In this document: positions 1-11,054 of the stretch, piece after piece
Layout: every line of letters begins with the position of its first letter
Numbering within the stretch: position 1 is the first letter of the stretch
Source of the DNA: an uncultured Pelagibacteraceae bacterium
Lineage (GTDB): Bacteria; Pseudomonadota; Alphaproteobacteria; Pelagibacterales; Pelagibacteraceae
NCBI GenBank assembly: GCA_902528505.1
Contig: CABZSY010000002.1
Coordinates: 1 to 46,053, forward strand
DNA length: 46,053 nt
Direction: 5' to 3'
Position numbers and translations under genes: made by a program
The notes under the pieces: model-generated
What the model saw: the letters and a program-made list of their open reading frames with translations, nothing else
Told to the model about the DNA's origin: nothing
The model's database searches: none

Positions 1-46
1 TACACTTAAAAAAGGTCAGAGCATTGATCTAACAACAGGAATTTAA
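1..46 (+). CDS. rplW: 50S ribosomal protein L23, C-terminal end (5' truncated by window)
   Basis: Frame 2 reads ...TLKKGQSIDLTTGI* and stops at 44-46, immediately before rplB; matches the usual L23 C-terminus and gene order. Confidence 0.75.
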   Translation, partial: TLKKGQSIDLTTGI

Positions 47-49
47 TAA

Positions 50-889
50 ATGACATTAAAAACTTTTAAACCATACACAAAATCTACAAGAGGTACCATT
101 TTAGTCGATAGAACTGGACTATGGAAAGGTAAACCATTCAAGTCACTTGTTTCTCCTAAAAATGCAATGAAAGGTAGAAATAATAACGGTCATATTACTT
201 CAATAAATAGAGCAGGTGGTCACAAGAAAATGTATAGACATGTTGATTTTTATAGAAAGAAATTTAACATGGAAGCTACAGTTGAAAGAGTAGAATACGA
301 TCCAAATAGATCATGCTACATTATGTTGGTTAAGTTTGAAGACGGAACTCATGCATACTTTCTTGCCCCTCAAAAAATAAAAGTAGGCGACAAAATTGAA
401 AGCGGATCTAAAAAAGAGATTAAAATTGGTAACTGCATGCCATTGCAGGATATCCCGGTTGGTATTAATATTCATAATGTTGAGATTCAGCCAGGCGGTG
501 GTGGAAAAATTGCTAGATCAGCAGGTTCTTCTGTAACAATTAGTGGGTTAGATGGAAATTACAGTTTAATTAAACTTGCGTCAGGTGAAGTTAGAAAAAT
601 TGATTCTAGAGCTTTAGCTACAATAGGAATTTTAAGCAATCCAGATCAAAAAAATATCAAAATTGGAAAAGCAGGTAGGTCAAGATGGTTGGGAAGAAGA
701 CCACATACTAGAGGAGTTGTCAAAAATCCTGTAGATCATCCTCATGGGGGAGGTGAAGGTAAATCTGCTGGTGGTAGACATCCTGTTTCACCAACAGGTC
801 AATCAGCCAAAGGTTTAAAAACGAGAGATAATAAAAGAACAGATAAATTTATAGTTAAGAGAAGAAACAAAAGGAAGGATACTAAGTAA
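50..889 (+). CDS. rplB: 50S ribosomal protein L2
   Basis: L2 signature ([36 protein letters not shown]); S10 operon order. Confidence 0.98.
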   Translation: MTLKTFKPYTKSTRGTILVDRTGLWKGKPFKSLVSPKNAMKGRNNNGHITSINRAGGHKKMYRHVDFYRKKFNMEATVERVEYDPNRSCYIMLVKFEDGTHAYFLAPQKIKVGDKIESGSKKEIKIGNCMPLQDIPVGINIHNVEIQPGGGGKIARSAGSSVTISGLDGNYSLIKLASGEVRKIDSRALATIGILSNPDQKNIKIGKAGRSRWLGRRPHTRGVVKNPVDHPHGGGEGKSAGGRHPVSPTGQSAKGLKTRDNKRTDKFIVKRRNKRKDTK

Positions 890-1185
890 TGGCTAGAGCA
901 GTTTGGAAAGGACCTTTTGTAGAAGAAAGTTTAATGAAAAAAGTTGATAAATATAAAGATGACCCAAAAAAAATACCTATTAAAACATGGTCTAGAAAAT
1001 CAACTATTTTACCTGATTTTGTGGGAGTAAGTTTTCAAATTTATAATGGAAAAAAATTTATACCAATAACAATATCGGAAGATATGGTTGGACATAAGCT
1101 GGGTGAATTTGCACCTACAAGAACTTTTTTTGGTCACACACCAGCAGACAAAAAAGCTAAACCTGCTACAGCAGAGAAGAAATAA
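889..1185 (+). CDS. rpsS: 30S ribosomal protein S19
   Basis: [13 protein letters not shown] / [15 protein letters not shown] motifs; gene order. Confidence 0.97.
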   Translation: MARAVWKGPFVEESLMKKVDKYKDDPKKIPIKTWSRKSTILPDFVGVSFQIYNGKKFIPITISEDMVGHKLGEFAPTRTFFGHTPADKKAKPATAEKK

Positions 1186-1187
1186 TT

Positions 1188-1586
1188 ATGAGTAAAAAAA
1201 AGAAAATTGATAAAAATAACGATAAGACAGTAAAGTCTATCAATAATGGTGTGAGATCAAGCGTCAGAAAACTTAATCCAATACTAAAAAGTATTGTTGG
1301 AAAAAAAGTTGATGTAGCAATTAGAGATTTACAATTTTCTGAAAAAAGAATTACTAAAGATATTAGAAAAACCATTAGCTCCGCAGTTGCAAATGCAGAA
1401 AATAACTTTCAATATGATATTGATAATCTAATTGTAAAAGAAGCATATTGTGGAAAAAAAATAGTTATGAAAAGATTTAGACCTCGAGCAAAAGGGAGAG
1501 CTGCTCCTATTTTAAAACCTTGGTCAACAGTTACAATAATATTATCAGAAACAAAACAAATGGAGAAGCATGGGGCAAAAAGTTAA
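1188..1586 (+). CDS. rplV: 50S ribosomal protein L22
   Basis: AVANAENNF...RFRPRAKGRAAPILKPWSTVTIIL; gene order. Confidence 0.96.
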   Translation: MSKKKKIDKNNDKTVKSINNGVRSSVRKLNPILKSIVGKKVDVAIRDLQFSEKRITKDIRKTISSAVANAENNFQYDIDNLIVKEAYCGKKIVMKRFRPRAKGRAAPILKPWSTVTIILSETKQMEKHGAKS

Positions 1587-2250
1587 TCCTGTAGGTTTTA
1601 GGCTAGGTGTAAACAGAGGCTGGGACTCTGTTTGGTACGCTAAGAAAAAAGATTTTGGTAACTACTTAATTGAGGATTTTAAAATTCGTGAATACATAAA
1701 GAAAAATGTGATCAACTCTGGTGTATCCAAAGTTATGATTGAACGAACATCTAATAAGTGCTACGTGACTATTTATACTTCAAGACCCGGTTTTGTGATC
1801 GGTAAAAAAGGAAGCGATATTGATAAAATAAAAAATAATCTGTCAAAATTTACTACCAACGAGGTAAATTTAAATATTAAAGAAGTTAAAAAACCTGAGA
1901 CTAATGCTTATTTAGTTGCTGAAAATATTGCGCAACAACTTGTCAAAAGAATTTCTTATAGAAGAGCGATGAAAAGGGCCATGCAATCATGTATTAGATT
2001 AGGAGCTAAAGGTATCAAAGTCTCTGTTAGTGGAAGATTAGGTGGAAACGAAATTGCAAGAACTGAGTGGTTGCGAGATGGAAGTATACCTTCACACACA
2101 TTAAGAGCAGATATTGATTATGCTGAGGCAGAAGCACTGACTACTTATGGTATTATTGGTATTAAAGTTTGGATTTACAAAGGTGAAGTTTTTGCGAGAG
2201 AATTTAGCCAAGAAACAAATAAAGCAACACCACAAGAGGGCAAACAGTAA
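1570..2250 (+). CDS. rpsC: 30S ribosomal protein S3
   Basis: [31 protein letters not shown] motif; overlaps rplV by 17 nt. Confidence 0.98.
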   Translation: MGQKVNPVGFRLGVNRGWDSVWYAKKKDFGNYLIEDFKIREYIKKNVINSGVSKVMIERTSNKCYVTIYTSRPGFVIGKKGSDIDKIKNNLSKFTTNEVNLNIKEVKKPETNAYLVAENIAQQLVKRISYRRAMKRAMQSCIRLGAKGIKVSVSGRLGGNEIARTEWLRDGSIPSHTLRADIDYAEAEALTTYGIIGIKVWIYKGEVFAREFSQETNKATPQEGKQ

Positions 2251-2660
2251 TGTTACAACCAGTAAGAACTAAGTGGAGAAAAGCACATAAAGGTAGAATT
2301 CATGGTACTGCTACAAGAGCAAGTACTATAAATTATGGAGCTTATGCATTGAAAGCTTTACAGCCAGAAAGAGTAACTGGGAAACAAATTGAAGCTGCTA
2401 GAGTGGCTCTAACAAGGCACATGAAAAGACAAGGTAGAGTATGGACAAGGATTTTCCCTAATATTCCAGTTTCTAAAAAACCGATTGAGGTTAGAATGGG
2501 TAAAGGAAAAGGATCGCCAGAATATTTTGCTTGTAGAGTTAAACCAGGCAGAATTTTATTTGAGGTCGATGGTGTTTCAGAACAAATAGCAAAGGAGGCT
2601 TTATATAAAGCTTCTGCAAAATTACCAATTAAAACAAAAACTATTAAGAGATTTGCATAA
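2250..2660 (+). CDS. rplP: 50S ribosomal protein L16
   Basis: [16 protein letters not shown]...[12 protein letters not shown]. Confidence 0.98.
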   Translation: MLQPVRTKWRKAHKGRIHGTATRASTINYGAYALKALQPERVTGKQIEAARVALTRHMKRQGRVWTRIFPNIPVSKKPIEVRMGKGKGSPEYFACRVKPGRILFEVDGVSEQIAKEALYKASAKLPIKTKTIKRFA

Positions 2661-2851
2661 TGAAAAAGAAAGAAATAAAAAAATTATCAAAAGATGAAGT
2701 TTTGAAGAATATTGTGAAACTTAAAAAAGATCTTTTTAATTTTAGATTTCAGAAAATGAATTCACAAATAACAAATCCAGCTAAAATTGGTGAAACAAGA
2801 AAAACAATTGCGAGATTAAAAACAATATTAAAAGGGAAAATAAATGCCTAA
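2660..2851 (+). CDS. rpmC: 50S ribosomal protein L29
   Basis: Small L29-like protein in canonical position between L16 and S17. Confidence 0.93.
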   Translation: MKKKEIKKLSKDEVLKNIVKLKKDLFNFRFQKMNSQITNPAKIGETRKTIARLKTILKGKINA

Positions 2852-3080
2852 AAAAATATTAACAGGTGTAGTTATAAGCGATAAACCAAATAAAACAGTT
2901 ACTGTTATGGTTGAACGAAAGTATTCACATCCTGTACTTAAAAAAGTAATTAGAGTAAGGAAAAATTATAATGCTCACGATGAAAATAATAAATTTAAAA
3001 CAGGAGATAAAGTTTCAATTATTGAGAGCAAGCCTTTTTCAAAAAATAAAAAATTTCAAGTTATGGAGAGCATAAAATAA
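2844..3080 (+). CDS. rpsQ: 30S ribosomal protein S17
   Basis: [31 protein letters not shown]; gene order. Confidence 0.96.
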   Translation: MPKKILTGVVISDKPNKTVTVMVERKYSHPVLKKVIRVRKNYNAHDENNKFKTGDKVSIIESKPFSKNKKFQVMESIK

Positions 3081-3448
3081 TGATTGGTGTACAAACCGAA
3101 TTACAAGTAGCTGATAATACCGGTGCAAAAAGAATAGAGTGTATCAAAGTTCTAGGTGGATCTAAAAGAAGGTATGCAAGTATTGGTGACACTATAGTTA
3201 TAGCTGTAAAAGAAGCTATCCCCAAAGGTAAAGTTAAAAAGGGTTCAGTTCATAAGGCAGTCGTTGTTAGAGTTAAAAAAGGAATTCATAGAAACGATGG
3301 ATCAAAAGTTAAATTTGACAATAATGCTGCAGTTTTAGTAGATGACAAAGGTGAACCAGTTGGTACTAGAATTTTTGGACCTGTTACAAGAGAATTAAGA
3401 AGCAGAGGTCAAATGAAAATCATCTCATTAGCACCAGAGGTTTTATAG
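3080..3448 (+). CDS. rplN: 50S ribosomal protein L14
   Basis: [37 protein letters not shown]. Confidence 0.98.
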   Translation: MIGVQTELQVADNTGAKRIECIKVLGGSKRRYASIGDTIVIAVKEAIPKGKVKKGSVHKAVVVRVKKGIHRNDGSKVKFDNNAAVLVDDKGEPVGTRIFGPVTRELRSRGQMKIISLAPEVL

Positions 3449-3449
3449 G

Positions 3450-3695
3450 ATGATTAAAAAGGGTTTAAAAGTGAAAGTTTTGACTGGTAAAGATAGAAAA
3501 AAAGAAGGTGAAGTTATAGAAATTGATAGAGCAAATAATCGAGCGAAAGTAAAAGAAATTAATATGGTTAAAAAACATGTCAAAACAACTAAAGAGAAAA
3601 AAGGTGGTATCTTTCCAAAAGAAAGCTTCATCCATTTGTCTAATCTTAAATTAATTGATGAAAATGCTGCAAAAAAAAAAGAGGCTAAAAAATAA
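3450..3695 (+). CDS. rplX: 50S ribosomal protein L24
   Basis: KOW motif ([20 protein letters not shown]); gene order. Confidence 0.95.
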   Translation: MIKKGLKVKVLTGKDRKKEGEVIEIDRANNRAKVKEINMVKKHVKTTKEKKGGIFPKESFIHLSNLKLIDENAAKKKEAKK

Positions 3696-4249
3696 TGACT
3701 CCAAGATTAAAAGAAATATTCAACAAAGAAATTCAGCCAGCATTAAAAGATCAATTTGGATTTAAAAATATTTATATGGCTCCAAAGATTGAAAAAATAG
3801 TTTTAAATATGGGTCTTGGTTTAGATGCTTCAGATGCAAAAATTCTAAAATCCTGTGAGGAAGATATGGCCAAAATCACAGGACAAAAACCAGTTACAAC
3901 GAAGTTTAAAAAATCAGTTGCAAATTTTAAAACAAGAAAAGGATCCAATGCTGGTTTAAAAGTAACACTTAGAAAAAACAAAATGTACGAATTTTTAGAT
4001 AGGTTAGTCAATATTGCTCTACCTAGAATTAAAGATTTTAGAGGTTTATCTCCCAAAGGGTTTGATAAATTTGGCAATTACACCTTTGGTATCAAAGAAC
4101 ACATAATTTTTCCTGAGGTAAGTTTTGAAAGAGCCGACAAGGTTAGAGGACTAGATATTATAATAGTAATTAAAGCGATTAGTAAAGAACACAGCTTTGC
4201 ACTATTAGAAAAAATGAATTTTCCATTTATAAAAAAAGGAGATAATTAA
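3695..4249 (+). CDS. rplE: 50S ribosomal protein L5
   Basis: KIVLNMGLG, TGQKPVTTKFKKSVANFKTRKG, GNYTFGIKEHIIFPE. Confidence 0.98.
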   Translation: MTPRLKEIFNKEIQPALKDQFGFKNIYMAPKIEKIVLNMGLGLDASDAKILKSCEEDMAKITGQKPVTTKFKKSVANFKTRKGSNAGLKVTLRKNKMYEFLDRLVNIALPRIKDFRGLSPKGFDKFGNYTFGIKEHIIFPEVSFERADKVRGLDIIIVIKAISKEHSFALLEKMNFPFIKKGDN

Positions 4250-4251
4250 AA

Positions 4252-4557
4252 ATGGCTAAATTAAGCGCTGTAAATAAAAACAAAAAAAGAATTAAATTAT
4301 CTGATAGGCTCTATAAGAAAAGAGCAGCTTTAAAGAAGATAGTGATGAACAAAAAAATCTCACTTGAAGAAAGATTTAAAGCACAACAAAGATTATCAAA
4401 ATTACCAAGAAACTCAGCAAAGACAAGAGTCATGAATAGATGCGAAATTACAGGAAGACCACATGGAGTTTATAGAAAACTAAAAATTTCAAGAATTGCA
4501 TTAAGACAATTAGGATTACAAGGAAAGATACCAGGTCTAGTTAAATCTAGCTGGTAG
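4252..4557 (+). CDS. rpsN: 30S ribosomal protein S14 (long, non-zinc form)
   Basis: LPRNSAKTRVMNRCEITGRPHGVYRKLKISRIALRQLGLQGKIPG. Confidence 0.97.
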   Translation: MAKLSAVNKNKKRIKLSDRLYKKRAALKKIVMNKKISLEERFKAQQRLSKLPRNSAKTRVMNRCEITGRPHGVYRKLKISRIALRQLGLQGKIPGLVKSSW

Positions 4558-4568
4558 AAAGGATAATT

Positions 4569-4964
4569 ATGAGTTTAAGTGACCCGATAGGAGATATGAT
4601 TGCTAGAGTAAAAAATGCTCAAGCTAGAAATCATAAAAAAGTAGAATTACCTTCGTCTAATTTTAAAACAAAAATTGCTGATATTTTAAAAAATGAAGGT
4701 TTCATTAAGGATTTTAAAATTAATTCTGAAGATAAGAAACCTACTTTATCATTAGAATTAAAATATCATTCAGGAAATCCAGTTATTAGTGCTTTTGAAA
4801 GAGTTTCAAAGCCTGGTAGAAGAATTTTCTCAAGCGCAAGTGGTCTTCCAAAAATTAACAATGGACTCGGCATTGCTATAATCTCTACTCCAAAAGGTGT
4901 AATGACAGATATTGATGCCAGAAAACAAAAAGTTGGTGGAGAAATAATCTGCAAGGTATTTTAA
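4569..4964 (+). CDS. rpsH: 30S ribosomal protein S8
   Basis: MSLSDPIGDMIARVKNAQ...GLGIAIISTPKGVMTDIDARKQKVGGEIICKVF. Confidence 0.97.
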   Translation: MSLSDPIGDMIARVKNAQARNHKKVELPSSNFKTKIADILKNEGFIKDFKINSEDKKPTLSLELKYHSGNPVISAFERVSKPGRRIFSSASGLPKINNGLGIAIISTPKGVMTDIDARKQKVGGEIICKVF

Positions 4965-5503
4965 TGTCTAAAATAGGTAAAATAAATATATCAATCCCTG
5001 AAAAAGTAAAAGTTGCTTTAGCTGGCAATATGATAAACATCGAAGGCCCTTTAGGTAAAAAATCAATCAATATTGATCTTGATATGTTTAATCTTGACAT
5101 AAAAGAAGGAAAAGAAATTTCAATCAAACCTAAAAAAATAGATCAAAATTCAAAACGACTTTGGGGCATGAATAGAAGTTTAATAAACAATGCTGTTATT
5201 GGTTCTAGTACTGGTTATGAAAAAATCTTAGAATTAGTTGGAGTGGGATATAGAGCCGCCCTTAAAGGCAGTCAATTAAATTTACAGTTAGGCTATAGCC
5301 ACGATATAGATTTCGATATACCCGAAGGTATTAAAATTGTAGTTGAAAAACAGACAACATTAAAAATAACAGGATCAGACAAACAACTTGTAGGTGCTGT
5401 TGCATCTAAGATAAAAACATTGAGAAAAATAGAGCCTTACAAAGGAAAAGGAATAAGAGAAAAGGGCCAATATGTTATGAAAAAAGAAGGAAAGAAAAAA
5501 TAA
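4964..5503 (+). CDS. rplF: 50S ribosomal protein L6
   Basis: [12 protein letters not shown]...[13 protein letters not shown]...[17 protein letters not shown]. Confidence 0.97.
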   Translation: MSKIGKINISIPEKVKVALAGNMINIEGPLGKKSINIDLDMFNLDIKEGKEISIKPKKIDQNSKRLWGMNRSLINNAVIGSSTGYEKILELVGVGYRAALKGSQLNLQLGYSHDIDFDIPEGIKIVVEKQTTLKITGSDKQLVGAVASKIKTLRKIEPYKGKGIREKGQYVMKKEGKKK

Positions 5504-5859
5504 TGAAACTAAACACAAATATTAGAAAAAGATTTAGAGTAAGTAATAAAGTAAAAAGAGTTGCTTCAAATGAAAGGTTTAGGTTGAGTATTTCTAGATC
5601 AGCAAAAAATATTTCAGCTCAAATAATTGATGATATTAAAAAAGTAACATTAATGTCTGCTTCTTCAATTGAAAAAGATCTTAAATCTGGTGAAAAAGTA
5701 AATAAAATAGAACTATCTAAACTTGTGGCACAAAAATTGGCAAAAAAAGCTCAAGAAAAAAATATAACCAAAATTTACTTTGATAGAGGATCTTATAAAT
5801 ATCACGGTAGGGTAAAAGCTTTTGCGGAAACGTTAAGAGAAAATGGAATGGAATTTTAA
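5503..5859 (+). CDS. rplR: 50S ribosomal protein L18
   Basis: [17 protein letters not shown]...[27 protein letters not shown]. Confidence 0.96.
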   Translation: MKLNTNIRKRFRVSNKVKRVASNERFRLSISRSAKNISAQIIDDIKKVTLMSASSIEKDLKSGEKVNKIELSKLVAQKLAKKAQEKNITKIYFDRGSYKYHGRVKAFAETLRENGMEF

Positions 5860-5860
5860 T

Positions 5861-6376
5861 ATGGAAAATTTTAAAGATAAAAAAAATGACGATATACTAG
5901 AAAAACTAGTTCATATAAACCGGATTACTAAAGTTGTTAAGGGTGGTAGAAGGTTTGGTTTTTCAGCATTAGTTGTAGTTGGAAATCAAGCTGGAAAAAT
6001 TGGAATTGCCCATGCAAAAGCAAAACAAGTTCCAGATGCTATTAAAAAAGCTAATGAAATGGCTAGAAGAAAACTTACCCATATACCCCTTAGGGAAGGC
6101 AGGACTATACATCACGATGTTAAAGCTAAGGACGGCTCTGGTAGAATTGTTTTAAGAGCAGCATCGAAAGGAACTGGGATTATCGCTGGTGGACCAGTGA
6201 GGGCAGTTTGTGAAGTTTTAGGTGTTAAAGATATTGTGGCTAAATCTATGGGCACTTCTAATGCACACAATGTAATTAGGGCCACAATGAAAGCTTTATT
6301 AAAACAAAGTTCACCAAAACAAATATCTGCAATAAGAAATAAGAAAATTTCTGAAATAGTTGAAAAAAGGGGATAA
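5861..6376 (+). CDS. rpsE: 30S ribosomal protein S5 (start likely ATG 5861 rather than the ORF start at 5843)
   Basis: GGRRFGFSALVVVGNQAGKIGIAHAKAKQVPDAI; gene order. Confidence 0.96.
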   Translation: MENFKDKKNDDILEKLVHINRITKVVKGGRRFGFSALVVVGNQAGKIGIAHAKAKQVPDAIKKANEMARRKLTHIPLREGRTIHHDVKAKDGSGRIVLRAASKGTGIIAGGPVRAVCEVLGVKDIVAKSMGTSNAHNVIRATMKALLKQSSPKQISAIRNKKISEIVEKRG

Positions 6377-6828
6377 TGATTAGTTTAAATAATAGAGAGA
6401 AGATAAATAAATCTAAAATAAGAGTTGGTAGAGGTATCGGTTCAGGTAAAGGCAAAACATCTGGAAGAGGTGTTAAAGGTCAAAAATCTAGATCTGGTGT
6501 AGCTATTAAGAGTTTTGAGGGTGGTCAAATGCCTTTATATCGAAGATTGCCAAAAAGAGGATTTAATCCTATTTCTAAAGATGGAGTAGCAATTTTAAAT
6601 TTAGAAAAAATTCAATCCTATATCGATAAAAAAAATATTAATCCTAACGAAGTAGTTAATTCTGATTTGTTAAAGAAATTAAAATTAATAAATAAAAATT
6701 CAAAAAAACTTAAGATTTTAGGTACAGGTGAAGTTAAAGATAAAATCAATATTGAAGCAGATTTAGCTTCGAAGTCCGCAATAGAAAAGCTTGAAAAAAT
6801 TGGTGGATCTATACAATTAAAAAAATAG
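6376..6828 (+). CDS. rplO: 50S ribosomal protein L15
   Basis: RVGRGIGSGKGKTSGRGVKGQKSRSG...FEGGQMPLYRRLPKRGF. Confidence 0.97.
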   Translation: MISLNNREKINKSKIRVGRGIGSGKGKTSGRGVKGQKSRSGVAIKSFEGGQMPLYRRLPKRGFNPISKDGVAILNLEKIQSYIDKKNINPNEVVNSDLLKKLKLINKNSKKLKILGTGEVKDKINIEADLASKSAIEKLEKIGGSIQLKK

Positions 6829-6837
6829 TTTATTGAT

Positions 6838-8118
6838 ATGAGTGGTTCATCATCAACAACTGATTTAAGAAATAGAATAATATTTACTATTTTTATTCTT
6901 GCAGTGTATAGGTTTGGGACCTTTGTGCCACTACCAGGTATAGATCCTGAACAATTAAAAATTATGATGGAAGGTAATCAAAAAGGATTACTTGGAATGT
7001 TCAATGTATTTGCAGGAGGTGCAGTTAGTCGAATGGCTATATTTGCACTTGGTATCATGCCTTATATTTCATCCGCAATTATTGTTCAGCTTTTAACTGG
7101 TGTATCAGATTATTTTAAAAATCTGAAATCTCAAGGTGAAACAGGCAGAGCAAAAATTACACAATTAACAAGGTATGGAACTGTTCTATTAGCAACGGTA
7201 CAAGGTTATGGTTTGTCTGTAGGTTTAGAGTCTTCTGCAGATTTAGTCATTAACCCTGGAGCTTTTTTTCAAATTACAACTGTAACAACAATTGTTGCAG
7301 GGACTATATTTTTAATGTGGTTAGGTGAACAAATTACACAGCGAGGAATTGGCAATGGTATATCATTAATAATTTTTGCTGGAATTGTTGCAGAAATACC
7401 AAGGGCTCTAGTAACTACTTTTGAACTTGGAAGAACAGGCGCGGTATCAACTTTTATGATTTTAGCTATTTTTGTTTTATTGATTATAACAATATTGTTT
7501 GTTGTTTTTATGGAAAGAGCACTTAGAAAAATTCTTATAAATTATCCAAAGAGACAGATGGGAAATAAAATGTATGGTGGAGAATCATCTCATTTACCTT
7601 TAAAAATAAACCAAGCTGGAGTAATACCAGCTATATTTGCTTCTGCACTTTTATTGTTACCAGTTACTTTTTCAAATTTTTCTTTTTCAGATAATGAATC
7701 GTTTTTAAATTTAAGTTCTTTTTTCACACAAGGACAGCCTTTGTATATGTTATTATATGCATCAGGAATAATATTTTTTACCTTTTTTTATACTTCTATA
7801 ACATTTAACCCAACAGAGACTGCAGAAAATTTAAGAAAATATGGTGGCTTTGTTCCAGGTATAAGACCAGGCGAAAGTACTGCAATGTATATAGAAAATA
7901 TTTCTATCAAACTTACTACTATTGGTGCTCTATATTTAACATTAGTATGTTTGATGCCCGAATTTTTAATTGCCAATTATCCTATTCCTTTTTATTTAGG
8001 AGGAGCTTCGATATTAATTGTTGTGGTAGTTGCCATAGATACAGTTACACAAATCCAAACAAGATTGATGAGTTCACAGTATGAGCAACTTATTAAAAAA
8101 ACTAAATTTGGAAGATAA
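6838..8118 (+). CDS. secY: Preprotein translocase subunit SecY
   Basis: Multi-TM protein with GLLGMFNVFAGGAVSRMAIFALGIMPYISSAIIVQLL; position after L15. Confidence 0.98.
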   Translation: MSGSSSTTDLRNRIIFTIFILAVYRFGTFVPLPGIDPEQLKIMMEGNQKGLLGMFNVFAGGAVSRMAIFALGIMPYISSAIIVQLLTGVSDYFKNLKSQGETGRAKITQLTRYGTVLLATVQGYGLSVGLESSADLVINPGAFFQITTVTTIVAGTIFLMWLGEQITQRGIGNGISLIIFAGIVAEIPRALVTTFELGRTGAVSTFMILAIFVLLIITILFVVFMERALRKILINYPKRQMGNKMYGGESSHLPLKINQAGVIPAIFASALLLLPVTFSNFSFSDNESFLNLSSFFTQGQPLYMLLYASGIIFFTFFYTSITFNPTETAENLRKYGGFVPGIRPGESTAMYIENISIKLTTIGALYLTLVCLMPEFLIANYPIPFYLGGASILIVVVVAIDTVTQIQTRLMSSQYEQLIKKTKFGR

Positions 8119-8682
8119 GTGAATATAATTTTATTTGGACCTCCGGGTGCTGGTAAAGGAACTCAGGCTAAACTTTTAGTGAAAAAACTTAATAATTTTC
8201 AAATTTCAACTGGCGATATTTTAAGAAAAGAAATTAAAAATAATTCAGAAATAGGAAAAAAAATTATTGATGTTATGAATGACGGAAGTTTTGTTAGTGA
8301 TGATATAGTTAATCAACTTTTAGAAAAACAAGTATTTGATCCAATAAAGAAAAATAAATTGATATTTGATGGTTATCCACGTTCAATAAATCAGGCAAAA
8401 AATTTAGACTTATTACTTGAAAGTTCAAATCAAAAAATAGATTTAGTTTTTTTTCTAAATGTTAATAAAGAGACAATAATCAAACGAATACAAAAAAGAA
8501 AAACCTTAGAAAATAGATCAGACGATGAATTGAGTACAATTTTAAAAAGGTACGACACTTACATGGAAACAACCAAACCAGTTTTAGATTTCTATTCAAA
8601 AAATGCAAACTTCCATGAAATTGATGGAAGTAATGAAATTGAACAAATAACCAATAAAATCGACACTTTTATAAAGTTTTAA
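8119..8682 (+). CDS. adk: Adenylate kinase (short form, GTG start)
   Basis: FGPPGAGKGTQAKLL P-loop, STGDILR, DGYPRSINQA; lies between secY and rpsM as in alphaproteobacteria. Confidence 0.96.
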   Translation: MNIILFGPPGAGKGTQAKLLVKKLNNFQISTGDILRKEIKNNSEIGKKIIDVMNDGSFVSDDIVNQLLEKQVFDPIKKNKLIFDGYPRSINQAKNLDLLLESSNQKIDLVFFLNVNKETIIKRIQKRKTLENRSDDELSTILKRYDTYMETTKPVLDFYSKNANFHEIDGSNEIEQITNKIDTFIKF

Positions 8683-8686
8683 GGCG

Positions 8687-8714
8687 TTGACTTTGATTAA
8701 TCTTCTTATATAAA
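8687..8714 (+). promoter_or_regulatory. Candidate sigma70-type promoter for the rpsM-rpsK-rpoA-rplQ operon
   Basis: TTGACT (8687-8692), 16-nt spacer, TATAAA (8709-8714) in the only sizeable gap of the ribosomal cluster; pattern match by eye. Confidence 0.5.
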
Positions 8715-8737
8715 AGGCTCAAATTATCACAAAACTT

Positions 8738-9121
8738 ATGGCTCGTATCGCAGGTATAAATATTCCACAGAATAAACTTGTTCATATTGGACTTACTTAT
8801 ATTTATGGAATAGGAGATAAATTTTCTAACCAGATTTGTTCATCACTTGAAATTCCAAAGGCAAAAAGAGTAAACGAGCTTACAGACGATGAAATATTGA
8901 AAATCAGGGAATATATAGACCAAAATTTTAAAGTTGAAGGTGATCTTAGAAGAGATTATTCACTGAGCATAAAAAGGCTAATTGATCTAGCTTGCTATAG
9001 AGGCACTCGACATAGAAAAAAATTACCAGTTAGAGGTCAAAGAACTAGATGTAATGCAAGAACGAGAAAAGGAAAAGCAGTAGCAATTGCAGGAAAAAAA
9101 TTAACACCAACTAAAAAATAG
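8738..9121 (+). CDS. rpsM: 30S ribosomal protein S13
   Basis: [13 protein letters not shown]...[27 protein letters not shown]. Confidence 0.98.
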   Translation: MARIAGINIPQNKLVHIGLTYIYGIGDKFSNQICSSLEIPKAKRVNELTDDEILKIREYIDQNFKVEGDLRRDYSLSIKRLIDLACYRGTRHRKKLPVRGQRTRCNARTRKGKAVAIAGKKLTPTKK

Positions 9122-9123
9122 TT

Positions 9124-9573
9124 ATGGCAAAATCTGATAAAGTTGAAAATAATGATCAGAAGATTGAAAAGTCTTCAAAAAAAAGTGCTAAAAGTTCATA
9201 TTCAAAAAAAAGGAAAATAAAAAAAAATATTTTAAATGGAATTGCATATGTGCAATCAACTTTCAATAACACAATAATTTCAATAGCAGATACAAATGGC
9301 AATGTAATATCATGGGCTTCAGCAGGTCAAAAAGGTTTTAAAGGCTCAAGAAAATCTACTCCTTATGCTGCACAGATTGCTGCTGACTCTGCAGCTTCAA
9401 AAGCTTTAGAGTATGGAATGAAAACATTATCCGTTGAAGTAAAAGGACCAGGATCAGGGAGAGAAACTGCGCTAAGAGCTTTACAAGCAAGAGGATTTAA
9501 AATTTTGTCTATTAAAGATACTACCCCCATGCCTCATAATGGGACTAGACCACCAAAGAAAAGGAGAGTTTAA
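9124..9573 (+). CDS. rpsK: 30S ribosomal protein S11 with Lys/Ser-rich N-terminal extension
   Basis: [44 protein letters not shown]. Confidence 0.98.
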   Translation: MAKSDKVENNDQKIEKSSKKSAKSSYSKKRKIKKNILNGIAYVQSTFNNTIISIADTNGNVISWASAGQKGFKGSRKSTPYAAQIAADSAASKALEYGMKTLSVEVKGPGSGRETALRALQARGFKILSIKDTTPMPHNGTRPPKKRRV

Positions 9574-10601
9574 TGGAAGTCGAAAATGTTAATGTAAAAA
9601 ATTGGAAGTCATTAATTAAACCGTCTAAACTAGACGTACAAATCAGTGATGACTTAGCTCACGCTAAAATAGTTGCAGAGCCGTTAGAAAAGGGTTACGG
9701 TCTTACTTTAGGAAACTCACTTAGAAGAATTTTACTTTCATCAATAAGAGGTGCTGCGGTTACATCAATACAAATTGATGGAGTTCTTCATGAATTCACT
9801 TCAATCAAAGGCGTTAGAGAGGATGTTACAGATATTGTTTTAAATGTTAAGTCTTTAGCACTAAAATGTAATTCAGAAGGCACTAAAAAATTAATTTTAG
9901 ATGCAAAGGGACCTGGTGAAATCAAAGCTTCAGATATTGCACCTATCGCCGATGTTGAAATTTTAAATCCCGAATTAGTAATTTGTAATCTTGATGAGAA
10001 TACATCTTTTCATATGGAAATGAATGTTAGTACAGGAAAAGGATATGTTCCAGCAGATCTTAATAAGCCGGAGGAGCCGCCGCTAGGATTAATCGCTATA
10101 GACTCACTTTACAGTCCAGTAAAAAAAGTTTCATTTTCTGTAAGTACAGCGAGAGAAGGAAAAGCACTAGATTATGATAAATTAATTATGGAAGTTGAAA
10201 CTAATGGATCTATATCAGCTGAGGATGCAGTTGCTTATTCAGCAAGGATTTTCCAGGACCAGCTAAAAATGTTTATCAATTTTGATGAACCAGTTGAAGC
10301 TCCAGTCAAAGAAGTTTCTACAGAACCTGAATTTAATAAAAATCTGTTAAGAAAAGTAGATGAATTAGAACTATCTGTAAGATCTATGAATTGCTTAAAA
10401 AATGATAATATTATCTATATTGGAGATTTAGTTCAAAAATCTGAGGGTGAAATGTTAAGAACTCCTAACTTTGGAAGAAAATCTTTAAATGAGATAAAAG
10501 AAGTTCTAACTGGAATGTCCTTATATTTGGGCATGGAAATACCTAACTGGCCACCGGACAATATAGCAGAAATGTCTAAGAAATTAGAGGAAGCCATCTA
10601 A
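9573..10601 (+). CDS. rpoA: DNA-directed RNA polymerase subunit alpha
   Basis: [20 protein letters not shown]; alpha-[14 protein letters not shown]-like; gene order. Confidence 0.98.
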   Translation: MEVENVNVKNWKSLIKPSKLDVQISDDLAHAKIVAEPLEKGYGLTLGNSLRRILLSSIRGAAVTSIQIDGVLHEFTSIKGVREDVTDIVLNVKSLALKCNSEGTKKLILDAKGPGEIKASDIAPIADVEILNPELVICNLDENTSFHMEMNVSTGKGYVPADLNKPEEPPLGLIAIDSLYSPVKKVSFSVSTAREGKALDYDKLIMEVETNGSISAEDAVAYSARIFQDQLKMFINFDEPVEAPVKEVSTEPEFNKNLLRKVDELELSVRSMNCLKNDNIIYIGDLVQKSEGEMLRTPNFGRKSLNEIKEVLTGMSLYLGMEIPNWPPDNIAEMSKKLEEAI

Positions 10602-11044
10602 TGAGACATGGAATGGCAAATAAGAAGTTAAATAGAACTTCTGAACATAGAAAAGCTCTACTAAAGAATATGCTAAACTCTTTAATTAAATATGAGCAAA
10701 TTAAAACAACTTTGCCCAAAGCAAAATTTCTAAAACCTCAGGCTGATAAAATTATTACATTAGGAAAAAAAGAGACTTTACAAACAACTAAAATGTTAGT
10801 TTCACAACTTCAAGATATAAAATCTGCGAATAAAGTAAAAAAAACACTTTCTAAAAGATACGCAAATAGAAAAGGTGGATATACTAGAATAATTAAAGCT
10901 GGATTTAGATACGGTGATAACGCTCCAATGGCTATAATCGAATTTGTAGATAGAGATGTTGAAGCTAAAAGAGTAGATAAACCAAAAAAAGATTCAACTA
11001 AAGAAACACCAAAAGCTGAAGAGAAACAACAAGCGTCAGCATAA
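10601..11044 (+). CDS. rplQ: 50S ribosomal protein L17
   Basis: [24 protein letters not shown]...RKGGYTRIIKAGFRYGDNAPMAIIEFVD. Confidence 0.97.
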   Translation: MRHGMANKKLNRTSEHRKALLKNMLNSLIKYEQIKTTLPKAKFLKPQADKIITLGKKETLQTTKMLVSQLQDIKSANKVKKTLSKRYANRKGGYTRIIKAGFRYGDNAPMAIIEFVDRDVEAKRVDKPKKDSTKETPKAEEKQQASA

Positions 11045-11054
11045 ATCTAAAATC

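Noticed and set aside
1166-1375. Antisense ORFs over the ribosomal cluster (also 3443-3631, 3772-4077, 4766-4954, 4885-5127)
   Set aside because: Opposite strand of confidently assigned ribosomal protein genes; hydrophobic shadow ORFs without recognisable motifs.
8683-8737. rpmJ (L36) absence between secY/adk and rpsM
   Set aside because: The secY-adk-rpsM order without rpmJ is usual in alphaproteobacteria, so it is not anomalous.
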